This document shows, in pieces, positions 1-7,214 of a DNA stretch of 37,380 bases. Both the position numbers and the translations under genes were made by a program. The stretch comes from Desulfacyla sp964522045 (lineage in GTDB: Bacteria; Desulfobacterota; DSM-4660; Desulfatiglandales; Desulfatiglandaceae): positions 1 through 37,380 of the forward strand of contig CAZFSF010000005.1 of assembly GCA_964522045.1 (NCBI GenBank), given 5' to 3'. The first letter of the stretch is position 1. Each line of letters opens with the position of its first letter. A model generated the notes under the pieces. The model was not told the DNA's origin. It ran no database searches and saw nothing but the letters and a program-made list of their open reading frames with translations.

Positions 1-226
1 CACAGGCCCTGACCGATTCACCGCTCAGGTTCATAAAGGTCAGGGGGCAAAGAAGAATGATATTATTTCCCCGGAATGCCGACCGAATATGTTTTGCACG
101 GAAACGGCGGCTGTTCAGTGGCAGCCCCAGATCCCTGCACCACAGGTCGATAACCTTGAAACCTGTGTTGTGTCTCGAATTCCCATATTCCGGCCCGGGA
201 TTACCGAGGCCCACAATCAAGCGCAA
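1..226 (-). CDS. pth: Peptidyl-tRNA hydrolase (5' part, cut by window edge)
   Basis: The reverse strand reads into the window edge and gives 75 residues of an N-terminal Pth domain. Pth releases peptides from prematurely dropped peptidyl-tRNA in the cytoplasm. The family start LRLIVGLGNPGPEYGNSRHN is visible: GLGNPG is the N-terminal motif, and the His of SRHNTGF (about residue 19) is the catalytic His of the family. PLTFMNLSG further on is the conserved substrate-binding segment. The start must be the TTG at 226-224, because the in-frame TAA that ends rplY lies just upstream (238-236) and no ATG or GTG intervenes. It follows rplY by 9 bp, so the two are very likely cotranscribed, a common bacterial pairing. 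The 3' end is outside the window. Confidence 0.93.
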   Translation of the reverse strand, partial: MRLIVGLGNPGPEYGNSRHNTGFKVIDLWCRDLGLPLNSRRFRAKHIRSAFRGNNIILLCPLTFMNLSGESVRAC

Positions 227-235
227 ATCTTTGTG

Positions 236-919
236 TTACTGTTCACCCCCTTTCTTTTCTTCTTTTGATTCTTCGGCAGTTTCTTCTTCTGATTCAGCAG
301 TTTCTTCCTCGATTCCTTCTTCAAGCCCTTCTTCCTCTTCTTCTATTCCTCCACCAGGTGCGGAAACGACGGCAACGGTTAGATCGCCCTCTTCTAAACA
401 GGTGATCCCTTCTGGAAGCTCGATGTCACGGATATGAATCGTGTCCCCTATCTCCAACCCAGATACATCGATCTCTAAGGAGGCTATTAACTTGTCGGGA
501 AGGCAGGAGACGGTAAGCTCTCTTCGGATAGTCTCAAGAAACCCTCCCTCTTCTGTTACACCTATCGGGGTATTAACAAGGGTGACGGGGATGTCTACGG
601 TAATCTCCTTGTCCATGGAGATTTCGTAGAAGTCGGCATGAAGATAGACGCCGTTAACAGGATCAACCATGAGATCTTTAAGCATTGCCTTCCTGGTTTC
701 TTCCCCATGGTCTGATTTGATTTGAAGATCGAGAATGATGTTTTCGCCTTTGCCCTGTTTTGTAATACGCGTAAGTTCAGGGTAATCCACGGTCAACATA
801 ATCGACTCAGTTGCAGGCCCATAAAAAATGGCTGGCAACTGCATGTTTTTCCTTAATTTTCTGGCTGCCCCTTTTCCTCTATTTTCTCTAACATGGGCAG
901 CGACTGCTAATTGAAGCAT
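236..919 (-). CDS. rplY: 50S ribosomal protein L25, general stress protein CTC form
   Basis: The 227-residue product is the long TL5/CTC form of bL25, which binds 5S rRNA in the large subunit. Residues 1-95 form the L25 RNA-binding domain (RENRGKGAARKLR near the start, AIFYGP around residue 31, DLMVDPVNGVYLHADFYEI around 82-100). Residues 100-190 are the CTC beta domain, including PVTLVNTPIGV and the GDTIHIRDIELPEG stretch. The last 35 residues are a Glu-rich tail, usual in this form. The ATG is preceded by GGAGGGATCAA, a good ribosome binding site. It lies downstream of prs, with a hairpin terminator or attenuator between them, and upstream of pth. Confidence 0.95.
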   Translation of the reverse strand: MLQLAVAAHVRENRGKGAARKLRKNMQLPAIFYGPATESIMLTVDYPELTRITKQGKGENIILDLQIKSDHGEETRKAMLKDLMVDPVNGVYLHADFYEISMDKEITVDIPVTLVNTPIGVTEEGGFLETIRRELTVSCLPDKLIASLEIDVSGLEIGDTIHIRDIELPEGITCLEEGDLTVAVVSAPGGGIEEEEEGLEEGIEEETAESEEETAEESKEEKKGGEQ

Positions 920-957
920 TTGATCCCTCCGGTATTAATAAAATTTTTCACAAATGA

Positions 958-984
958 AAAACGCCTGATTCCTCCAGGCGTTTT
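958..984 (-). terminator. Intrinsic hairpin between prs and rplY
   Basis: The arms ACGCCTG (961-967) and CAGGCGT (975-981) are extended by A/T pairs to about 10 bp around a 7-nt loop. On the minus strand the stem is followed by TTTTT, as in a rho-independent terminator. It could end or attenuate prs transcription before rplY-pth. Because A runs flank the other side, it could also act weakly on the opposite strand. Confidence 0.7.
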
Positions 985-990
985 CGACGT

Positions 991-1932
991 CTAAACAAAT
1001 AAAGTGCTCACTGAATGAGAGCTGTGACTTCTCTTGATGGTTTCCCCTAAGAGTTCTGCTATCGACAGAACGACGGCTTTTTGGCACCCCTTGGCCTTGT
1101 CATTCAGGGGAATGGTATTGGTTATGACGAGGCTGTTAATGGGTGAGGCTTCTATTCTTTCAATGGCTGGCCCCGACAGGATCGCATGGGTGCAGCAGGC
1201 GTGTATCTTGATTGCGCCTCTCTCCTTGAGCGCCATCGCGGCCTGGGTCAAGGTGCCTGCGGTGTCAACCATATCATCTAAGATGATAGCGGTTTTGCCT
1301 TTTACTTCACCGATGATGTTCATTGCCTCAGCGATATTAGGGGCTTCGCGTCTTTTGTCTATAATGGCCAGGGATGCGGCAAGACGCTTGGCAAAGGCAC
1401 GGGCCCTTTCCACACCGCCGGCATCCGGTGAAACGATAACCAGATCGTCCTGGAGATTGTTTTGTATATATTTGAGCAAGATCGGGGCGGCAAAGATGTT
1501 GTCAACCGGGATGTTAAAGTAGCCCTGGATCTGCCCTGCATGCAGATCCATTGATACCACCCTGTTTGCGCCTGCTACCGTGATCAGATCGGCAACAAGT
1601 TTGGCGCTGATCGGGACCCTCGGCTTCACCTTTCGGTCCTGCCGGCTATAACCGTAATAGGGGATCACCGCGGTGATTCGTTCGGCGGATGCCCTTCTCA
1701 TGGCATCCATTATGATCAAGAGCTGCATAAGGTTGTCATTGACAGGGGTGGAGGTGGATTGAACTACAAATACGTCCCGCCCCCTTATGTTTTCCCCAAT
1801 TTCTACCTGGGTCTCTCCGTCGCTAAAGGTTTTTGCCAGGATCTTGCCCGGTTTGATTCCAAGGTATTCACATACCTCAAGGGTCAAGGCAGGATTTGAG
1901 TTGCCACCGAAAAGTTTTATCTCCTGGTTCAA
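991..1932 (-). CDS. prs: Ribose-phosphate pyrophosphokinase (PRPP synthetase)
   Basis: The 313-residue protein makes PRPP from ribose 5-phosphate and ATP for nucleotide, His and Trp synthesis. Class I features are visible: YYGYSRQDRK near residue 92-101, the flexible-loop segment DLHAGQIQGYF at 129-139 with its conserved His, IIDKRR at 190-195, and the PRPP-binding loop DDMVDTAGT at 219-227. The length matches the family (310-320 aa). The start codon is TTG (1932-1930), with GAGG about 8 nt upstream; no ATG is available at the canonical N-terminus. It lies 59 bp downstream of tRNA-Gln and is probably part of an ispE-tRNA-prs-rplY-pth transcription unit. Confidence 0.96.
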   Translation of the reverse strand: MNQEIKLFGGNSNPALTLEVCEYLGIKPGKILAKTFSDGETQVEIGENIRGRDVFVVQSTSTPVNDNLMQLLIIMDAMRRASAERITAVIPYYGYSRQDRKVKPRVPISAKLVADLITVAGANRVVSMDLHAGQIQGYFNIPVDNIFAAPILLKYIQNNLQDDLVIVSPDAGGVERARAFAKRLAASLAIIDKRREAPNIAEAMNIIGEVKGKTAIILDDMVDTAGTLTQAAMALKERGAIKIHACCTHAILSGPAIERIEASPINSLVITNTIPLNDKAKGCQKAVVLSIAELLGETIKRSHSSHSVSTLFV

Positions 1933-1955
1933 ATTTAATCCTCAAAAAAGATGAA

Positions 1956-1985
1956 GCCGCAAAAAGGCGCAAGATTCACAAAAAA
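1956..1985 (+). repeat. Dispersed repeat, copy 1 (GCCGCAAAAAGGCGCAA type)
   Basis: A 28-29 bp element beginning GCCGCAAAAAGGCGCAAG recurs in inverted orientation at 3255-3283 with one mismatch over 28 bases. The two copies bracket the tRNA-Gln/ispE block. Confidence 0.7.
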
Positions 1986-1991
1986 TGAAAA

Positions 1992-2066
1992 TGGCTGGGG
2001 TGGGAGGATTCGAACCTCCGAATGCGGGCTCCAAAGGCCCGTGTCTTACCACTTGACGACACCCCA
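1992..2066 (-). tRNA. tRNA-Gln, anticodon TTG, CCA encoded
   Basis: On the minus strand a 75-nt cloverleaf can be drawn. The acceptor TGGGGTG pairs with CACCCCA, followed by discriminator G and an encoded CCA. The anticodon arm CGGGC/GCCCG closes the loop CTTTGGA, giving anticodon TTG (reads CAA/CAG). The T arm contains GGTTCGAATCC. It lies between ispE and prs in the same orientation, a linkage seen in several Desulfobacterota. Confidence 0.95.
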
Positions 2067-2109
2067 GTATAGAGGCCATAGATCAGTGTCAAAGGTCTCA
2101 AATCGGGAA

Positions 2110-3048
2110 TCAGGTAAGACCTTCTGCCAAAAAAATATCTCCAATATCAAGGGAGGTCAAATCTGTTTTTGATTGGCGGGCCCGATCTTTTGATTCAAAA
2201 ACCCCGAAGACACTCGGCCCGCTGCCTGACATCAAGACCCCATTGGCCCCTGAATTCATTAAAGCCCTTTTTATATCCTCTATTGCAGGGAAACGGGAAG
2301 CGGTAACCCTCTCTAAATCATTATCCAGAATGCGACCAATCACAAACGCATTTTTCTTTAAATTAATAATTATATACTGATATTCATCTTTTGTCAACTC
2401 TAATCCCCCTGTGCTTTCTGATGGTGACCAATCAAGGTTGCCATAGACCCAAGCGGTGGAAACTCTGATCGGTGGCGTCACGATAACATACCATAATTCC
2501 GGCCAATTTTCAATCGGTTCCAAGATTTCACCGATCCCCCTAACTATGCATGGTTTCTCGCTCAGAAAGAATGGGACATCTGCTCCCAGGCCGAGAGCCA
2601 ATCCGGCTAACTCTCTTACCGAAAGCGGGCATGACCATATTTGGTTTAAGGCCTTGAGCACGCATGCTGCATCGCTGCTGCCACCGCCTAAACCGGCTGC
2701 AACCGGGATATTCTTTGTCAGTTTTATCGAAAGTCCATGGTCAATCCCGGTGTGAGCAAAAAAGGCCTGTGCCGCTCGGCAGGCAAGGTTCTCTTTGTCA
2801 GCGGGCGCTGAAAAACCCTCACATGATATCGTGATTAGGTTGCGAGAAGTTGTTTGGAGTTCAATCCGGTCATAGAGGCTTACAGGCACCATGATTGAGA
2901 CTAAATCGTGGTATCCATCGGGTCTGCGGCCCGTGATTTTTAATCGGAGATTGAGTTTGGCAGGAGCCCAGTGGATTGAGGATTGAACATTGAGGATTGA
3001 ATATTGAATATTGCTGGATGATACTTTGGGTGGCGACTCTGTTTCCAT
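2110..3048 (-). CDS. ispE: 4-diphosphocytidyl-2-C-methyl-D-erythritol kinase
   Basis: A 312-residue GHMP kinase that phosphorylates CDP-methylerythritol in the MEP isoprenoid pathway. The family N-terminus APAKLNLRL has its catalytic Lys at residue 31, GRRPDGYHDL follows at 40-49, the ATP loop PVAAGLGGGSSDAA lies at 115-128, GADVPFF with its Asp at about 157, and the C-terminal GHMP motif MSGSGPSVFGVF near residue 275. The core is preceded by about 26 unusual residues. Roughly residues 13-26 are encoded by a copy of the intergenic ATTCAATATTCAATCC repeat, so the coding 5' end seems to have taken in repeat DNA. No ATG, GTG or TTG lies between this ATG and the conserved core. The ribosome binding site is poor. 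Confidence 0.95.
   Translation of the reverse strand: METESPPKVSSSNIQYSILNVQSSIHWAPAKLNLRLKITGRRPDGYHDLVSIMVPVSLYDRIELQTTSRNLITISCEGFSAPADKENLACRAAQAFFAHTGIDHGLSIKLTKNIPVAAGLGGGSSDAACVLKALNQIWSCPLSVRELAGLALGLGADVPFFLSEKPCIVRGIGEILEPIENWPELWYVIVTPPIRVSTAWVYGNLDWSPSESTGGLELTKDEYQYIIINLKKNAFVIGRILDNDLERVTASRFPAIEDIKRALMNSGANGVLMSGSGPSVFGVFESKDRARQSKTDLTSLDIGDIFLAEGLT
2977..3015 (-). repeat. Degenerate ATTCAATATTCAATCC repeat inside ispE 5' end
   Basis: The minus strand reads ATTCAATATTCAATCC, then TCAATGTTCAATCCTCAATC. This is the same word family found at 34534-34566 and related to the GTTCGATGTTCGATGTT copies at 11615-11638 and 18333-18374. Here it is translated as part of IspE. Confidence 0.6.
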
Positions 3049-3254
3049 AGCATGTTAAGGAGATGTAATGACCAGTGCCTCAGGGCGGATTAGGGAAAAA
3101 GGCTGGTGAGCCGTCTTGGAATGACCTCATGGATTATTGGTAAGTCAGACAGAAGACCTTTCCTTACATCTTCAATCTTGATGGTTTCGTAAAAAGTTCA
3201 ATTTTCAATTTGTCTTGCTTATAACTTCCTCATTTTACTACATTTCAAGCTCAA

Positions 3255-3283
3255 TTTTTGTGAATTTTGCGCCTTTTTGCGGC
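3255..3283 (-). repeat. Dispersed repeat, copy 2 (inverted relative to copy 1)
   Basis: The reverse complement begins GCCGCAAAAAGGCGCAAA and continues through ATTCACAAAAA, matching 1956-1983 at 27 of 28 positions. It lies in the 246-bp gap between htrA and ispE. The rest of that gap (3049-3294) holds a GATGGTTTCGTAAAAAGT word at 3180-3197 and no convincing gene. Confidence 0.7.
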
Positions 3284-3294
3284 CATATAAATTT

Positions 3295-4770
3295 TCATTC
3301 GTCAATATTCAATGTAAGATACAGGGTGGAGTTCCCTCGCTTGATCAGAAAGAGAATGGTGTCTCCCTTCTTGTAGCCCTTAGTTTTTTCAAGGAAGTCT
3401 GCTGGGGTCTTGGCAAGAGCCTGGTCAACCTCTAAGATGATATCTCCCGGCTTAAGGCCGGCTTCTGCGGCAGGCGAATTGTTGTCGACTTGCGCGATCA
3501 GGATACCGGTTGTTTCCGACAGGCCGAACTCTTTTGCCAGCTGTGGTGTGACCTCTTCCACTTTCATGCCAAATTGTTGTTTTGCGCTGCTTTTTTCAAA
3601 GCCCTTTTCTTCCTCGTCCTTCAGCTCCCCTACTCCGGCCTTAAAGACCTGCTCCTGGCCTTTCCTAATGACCACGACGGGCACTGTTGCGCCTATGGGT
3701 GTGGAGGCTACGATATAGGGCAACTCTTTCATTTCATTGATTTTTTTGCCATTAAAGGAGACGATAACGTCTCCGCGTTTGATGCCGGCCTTTTCAGCGG
3801 GCCCCCCAGGGGTGACGTCCGCAACCAGGGCCCCATTTGCGTTCTTTAAATTGAGTTTGGCCTTCAGGTCGGGGGTAATTTTTTGTATCATAACGCCTAA
3901 CCAGCCCCTGACCACTTTCCCCTCCTTTAGTTGGGCTATGATCTGTTTAGCCATGTTGATCGGGATAGCGAACCCGATGCCGATACTTCCTCCGGTCCCG
4001 GAGAAAATAGCAGTATTGATTCCGATCACCTCTCCGGCGCTGTTCAGGAGAGGCCCTCCGCTGTTTCCCGGATTAATGGAGGCATCGGTCTGGATGAAAT
4101 TCTCGTAAGGTCCGGCTCCGATATGCCTGTACTTGGCGCTGACAATGCCAGCCGTAACCGTGTTATCAAGACCAAAGGGGTTTCCCATGGCAATAACCCA
4201 ATCGCCTACCTCAAGTTTGTCGGAATCGCCCATGGGGAGCGGGCTGAGCTGTTGATCTGTTTCTATACGGATAAGGGCCAAATCGGTTTTGGGATCACGG
4301 CCGATGACTTTTGCACTGAAGCTCCCCCCCCCTGCCAGCTTGACGCTGATTTCATCGGCCTTCTCCACAACATGATTATTTGTCAGGATGAACCCATCTT
4401 CATCAATAATAAAACCAGATCCGAGATTTTTTTGCTTGAAGCCCTTGGGCATCTGGTCGCCGAAGAACCGATCAAAGAAGTCTCTTAGAGGGTCGTTTGG
4501 CCCGGAGGGGCCTTGAAAGGTAAATGGGTGGGTCATCCTCCCCGTTACCGTCATTACGGTGCTGATGTTTACCACAGATGGTCTCGCCTTTTTGACCAAT
4601 CCGGAAAAAGACCCCGAGGCGCCAGGCAAAAGAGGGCTTGTCCGGGCCATTGGCGCTGAGCCCGGATCGATCAGCGTGGTAAGGACAAAACCGACCGTTA
4701 TACAAAAAAGCGCCCACGTTATAAGACAGAGTCTCTTCTGCCAGGTGGCGCCGGATCGAGTAAAATTCAT
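3295..4770 (-). CDS. HtrA/DegP-type periplasmic serine endoprotease
   Basis: A 491-residue envelope protease/chaperone of the Do/DegQ family that removes misfolded exported proteins. One hydrophobic segment at residues 14-34 is a signal peptide or anchor. The trypsin-like domain carries the triad His133 (TNNHVV), Asp163 (KTDLALI) and Ser237 (NPGNSGGP). Two PDZ domains follow, at about 290-385 (RGWLGVMIQKITPDL, GDVIVSFNGKKI) and 400-490 (GLKPGDIILEVDQ). The start at 4770 is chosen over the ATG at 4815 because AAGGAG lies 8 nt upstream and the longer form would overlap the preceding gene. It is the last gene of serA-DUF1844-htrA, 20 bp after the DUF1844 stop. Confidence 0.95.
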   Translation of the reverse strand: MNFTRSGATWQKRLCLITWALFCITVGFVLTTLIDPGSAPMARTSPLLPGASGSFSGLVKKARPSVVNISTVMTVTGRMTHPFTFQGPSGPNDPLRDFFDRFFGDQMPKGFKQKNLGSGFIIDEDGFILTNNHVVEKADEISVKLAGGGSFSAKVIGRDPKTDLALIRIETDQQLSPLPMGDSDKLEVGDWVIAMGNPFGLDNTVTAGIVSAKYRHIGAGPYENFIQTDASINPGNSGGPLLNSAGEVIGINTAIFSGTGGSIGIGFAIPINMAKQIIAQLKEGKVVRGWLGVMIQKITPDLKAKLNLKNANGALVADVTPGGPAEKAGIKRGDVIVSFNGKKINEMKELPYIVASTPIGATVPVVVIRKGQEQVFKAGVGELKDEEEKGFEKSSAKQQFGMKVEEVTPQLAKEFGLSETTGILIAQVDNNSPAAEAGLKPGDIILEVDQALAKTPADFLEKTKGYKKGDTILFLIKRGNSTLYLTLNIDE

Positions 4771-4790
4771 GGAGAATCTCCTTGTCTCTG

Positions 4791-5192
4791 CTACTTGGCC
4801 TTTACAAAATGCCATCTGAGGTCGGTCAGGATGTTTTCAATAAATCGCTTCTCTTGATCATCCAGGTTCCCCTCGGTTTTTTCTTTGAGCATGGCAATGG
4901 TATCGATGGCATGTTTGGCTAAGGCCAGGTCCTTCCTTTTTTCCCCTGTCCCGGGATCAGGGATTTCCCCGAAATGAAGGAAGGCAGTAGAACTCAGGCT
5001 TAGAATCAGGGAGGAGAAGTTGACCTCTGGCAGGGGAGGCGTCTCGGCCTCCTTTTTCGGGGGCTCTTTTTTTGGTTCCTCCTTTACCTTTTCTTCTACC
5101 TTGTCCTCTGTGGAGTCCTTTTCTTTGGGTTCACCCTTGTCATCAAACGATCGTCTGTCCTTTATAATGAATCCCTTTTCTTCCTCTGACAT
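4791..5192 (-). CDS. DUF1844 family protein
   Basis: A 133-residue protein of unknown function. The first 55 residues are highly charged and Pro/Lys/Glu rich, probably disordered. Residues 56-130 match my recollection of the DUF1844 core: VNFSSLILSLSSTAFLHFGE, then LAKHAIDTIAMLKEKTEGNL and a C-terminal helix ending ENILTDLRWHFVK. No signal peptide is present. The start MSEEEKGF at 5192 has GTAGGAG at proper spacing; an ATG seven codons upstream overlaps serA and is not needed. It starts 10 bp after the serA stop, so it is cotranscribed with serA and htrA. A link to either function is not established. Confidence 0.85.
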   Translation of the reverse strand: MSEEEKGFIIKDRRSFDDKGEPKEKDSTEDKVEEKVKEEPKKEPPKKEAETPPLPEVNFSSLILSLSSTAFLHFGEIPDPGTGEKRKDLALAKHAIDTIAMLKEKTEGNLDDQEKRFIENILTDLRWHFVKAK

Positions 5193-5202
5193 AATATATC
5201 TC

Positions 5203-6783
5203 CTACAGTTCAATCCTTCGTGCTGAAAAAACGTTCTTCAGTGAGCGGAGTTCCTCAAGGATTTCATCGCTGACAGTGGATCCGGTTGTTATGAGAACCA
5301 CATTCTGCTTTTTCTCCGCTTCCTCTCCCACCTGCATGCGACCTATGTTAATCTTGTGACCGGCCAGGGCCGAGGTAATCCGGCCTATCACGCCCGGGGT
5401 GTTTTTATTGCGGATCAGCAAAATATGTCCCTCGGGTATCGCCTCGAGATAAAAATTGTTAATTCGCAAAATTCGGGGCAGGCTTTTGCCAAAGATCGTG
5501 CCGGACACGATATTTTCACCCTCCAAGCTCTTTACTGTGAGCTTGACAAGGCTGGCAAAATCCTCAGATGAAGCTCTCTTTGATTCCACCACTTCAATGC
5601 CCCTGTCAGCGGCAATATAGGGGGCGTTCACAAAGTTTACATCATATTTAAGGATAGGCGTCAAAAGCCCTTTGAGCATGGCAGTGGTCAGCGGGGAGAC
5701 ATTATGCTCGGTTATGACCCCGGCGTAAAGAACCTGTACCCCTGTCAGGGCGCTGTCAGTCAGTTGGGCCTGGAGCAAACCCATTCTTTCGAGGAGGGTT
5801 ACATAGGGCCTCAGGACCGTCATCAGTTCCGCGCTGACACTGGGTACATTGACGGCGTTTGTCACGGTTCCATGAAGGAGGTACGAAATGATCTGTTCGG
5901 CCACGTCCTTGGCCACATTGTCCTGGGCCTCTTTGGTGGATGCTCCGAGATGAGGGGTACAGATGAAATTCGGCAGTTCCATCAGGCTGGTTTTTCCGGG
6001 CGGCTCGGTCACGAATACGTCAAAGGCCGCTCCCCCGAGATGGCCTGATTTCAAGGCCTCATACACATCATCCTCATTTACAATTCCTCCCCGGGCACAG
6101 TTGATCAGCATTGCACCCTTTTTCATCTTTGAGATGATCTCCTTATTGATCATGTTGTTTGTCTCTTCTGTCTTGGGCGTGTGGATGGTAATATAGTCGG
6201 CCCGGTCTAAGAGTGTGTCAAGGGAGACAGGCTCAAGGTCGAGCTTTTCAATGCTCTGCGGTTTGATATAGGGGTCATAGACAATGACCTTCATCTTCAT
6301 CCCCTTGGCCCGGTCGGCCACGATCCGACCGATATGTCCTACGCCGATCAACCCCAATGTCTTGTTGAAAAGCTCCTGGCCTTTGAGCTTTTTCTTCTCC
6401 CATTTGCCGTCCTTGAGTGACGCCGTGGCCTGGGGGATATTTCTCGACAGGGCCATGATCATGGCGATGGTATGCTCGGCAGTGGTGATGCTGTTCCCGT
6501 CAGGGGTGTTCATGACCACGATTCCACGCTGGCTTGCTGCGGGTATATCCACATTATCCAGGCCGATTCCTGCCCGACCGATGACCTTCAACCGATCTGC
6601 CGATTCAAGGATGTCGGGAGTGACCTTGGTGGCGCTCCGGATAACAAGGCCCTCGTAAAGGCCTATTATCCCTTTCAATTCTTCAGGGGTAAGCCCGGTA
6701 TTGACGTCTACATCAATCCCGGCTGTTTCCTGGAAAATCTCTACTCCTACATCGGACAACGGATCACTTACTAAAACTTTCAT
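5203..6783 (-). CDS. serA: D-3-phosphoglycerate dehydrogenase (long, ACT-containing)
   Basis: A 526-residue enzyme that oxidises 3-phosphoglycerate with NAD in the first step of serine synthesis. The substrate and nucleotide domains contain the Rossmann loop GLIGVGHIG (144-152), Arg231 in NCARGGIV, Glu260 in VTEPPG and His278 in TPHLGAST, the usual catalytic set. Residues 320-450 form the intervening (ASB) domain of the long form. A C-terminal ACT domain begins near 453 (HILLIRNKNTPGVIGRI), the usual serine-feedback module. AGGAG precedes the ATG, and a good TTGACA/TATGTT promoter lies upstream. It heads the serA-DUF1844-htrA run. Confidence 0.97.
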   Translation of the reverse strand: MKVLVSDPLSDVGVEIFQETAGIDVDVNTGLTPEELKGIIGLYEGLVIRSATKVTPDILESADRLKVIGRAGIGLDNVDIPAASQRGIVVMNTPDGNSITTAEHTIAMIMALSRNIPQATASLKDGKWEKKKLKGQELFNKTLGLIGVGHIGRIVADRAKGMKMKVIVYDPYIKPQSIEKLDLEPVSLDTLLDRADYITIHTPKTEETNNMINKEIISKMKKGAMLINCARGGIVNEDDVYEALKSGHLGGAAFDVFVTEPPGKTSLMELPNFICTPHLGASTKEAQDNVAKDVAEQIISYLLHGTVTNAVNVPSVSAELMTVLRPYVTLLERMGLLQAQLTDSALTGVQVLYAGVITEHNVSPLTTAMLKGLLTPILKYDVNFVNAPYIAADRGIEVVESKRASSEDFASLVKLTVKSLEGENIVSGTIFGKSLPRILRINNFYLEAIPEGHILLIRNKNTPGVIGRITSALAGHKINIGRMQVGEEAEKKQNVVLITTGSTVSDEILEELRSLKNVFSARRIEL

Positions 6784-6812
6784 AAAATTTCTCCTAACAT
6801 TAGTTTTTATAC

Positions 6813-6841
6813 AACATACCCATAAAGCTATGGTGTGTCAA
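6813..6841 (-). promoter_or_regulatory. Sigma-70-like promoter for serA
   Basis: Minus strand: TTGACA (6841-6836), a 17-nt spacer, then TATGTT (6818-6813), about 30 nt before the serA start codon. The -35 box is perfect and the spacer ideal; the -10 is imperfect. Confidence 0.6.
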
Positions 6842-7214
6842 GACCCGTAAGACCAGTTTTATTCTTGACTTTTGGCGTGAATTGGTGTAAAAACTATCTC
6901 AAAATATAAGCATGCAAAGAAATTTTCCGCATTCTTGTTGAGGGCATGGGGAAAATGGCCTTAGAGTCAGAAAATGCTTGACATTTCCCTTATAACTTGC
7001 TAAAAGTACCAACGAGGCTAACAATATTGGCCGTCATTATAGGTAAGATCGTAGAATTTGTTTGAAGTTTTAGGGATATTGTGTGATTTCCGAATCACAA
7101 ATATCTTAATTTTTTATGGAAAGGAGGCGATAAATCTCATACTATTTTTTGAAGGGTTAATAAAGTTTGAGTGACAGAAGTTAACCAAAAACAATTTTGT
7201 AGGAGGAGAGAGTA
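6842..7214. other. Divergent intergenic region serA / porin
   Basis: This AT-rich region separates serA (minus) from the porin (plus). Apart from the two promoter candidates I see no gene or RNA. An AAGGAGG at about 7120 is not followed by a usable start. A long 5' leader of roughly 200 nt would precede the porin if the promoter at 6978 is used. Confidence 0.5.
6978..7006 (+). promoter_or_regulatory. Candidate promoter for the porin gene
   Basis: Plus strand: TTGACA (6978-6983), a 17-nt spacer, then TAAAAG (7001-7006). It lies about 210 nt upstream of the porin start, implying a long leader. Confidence 0.4.

Noticed and set aside
3490..4488. Long plus-strand open frames opposite htrA
   Set aside because: They are antisense to a clearly conserved protease with an intact catalytic triad and PDZ domains; composition reflects the complementary codons.
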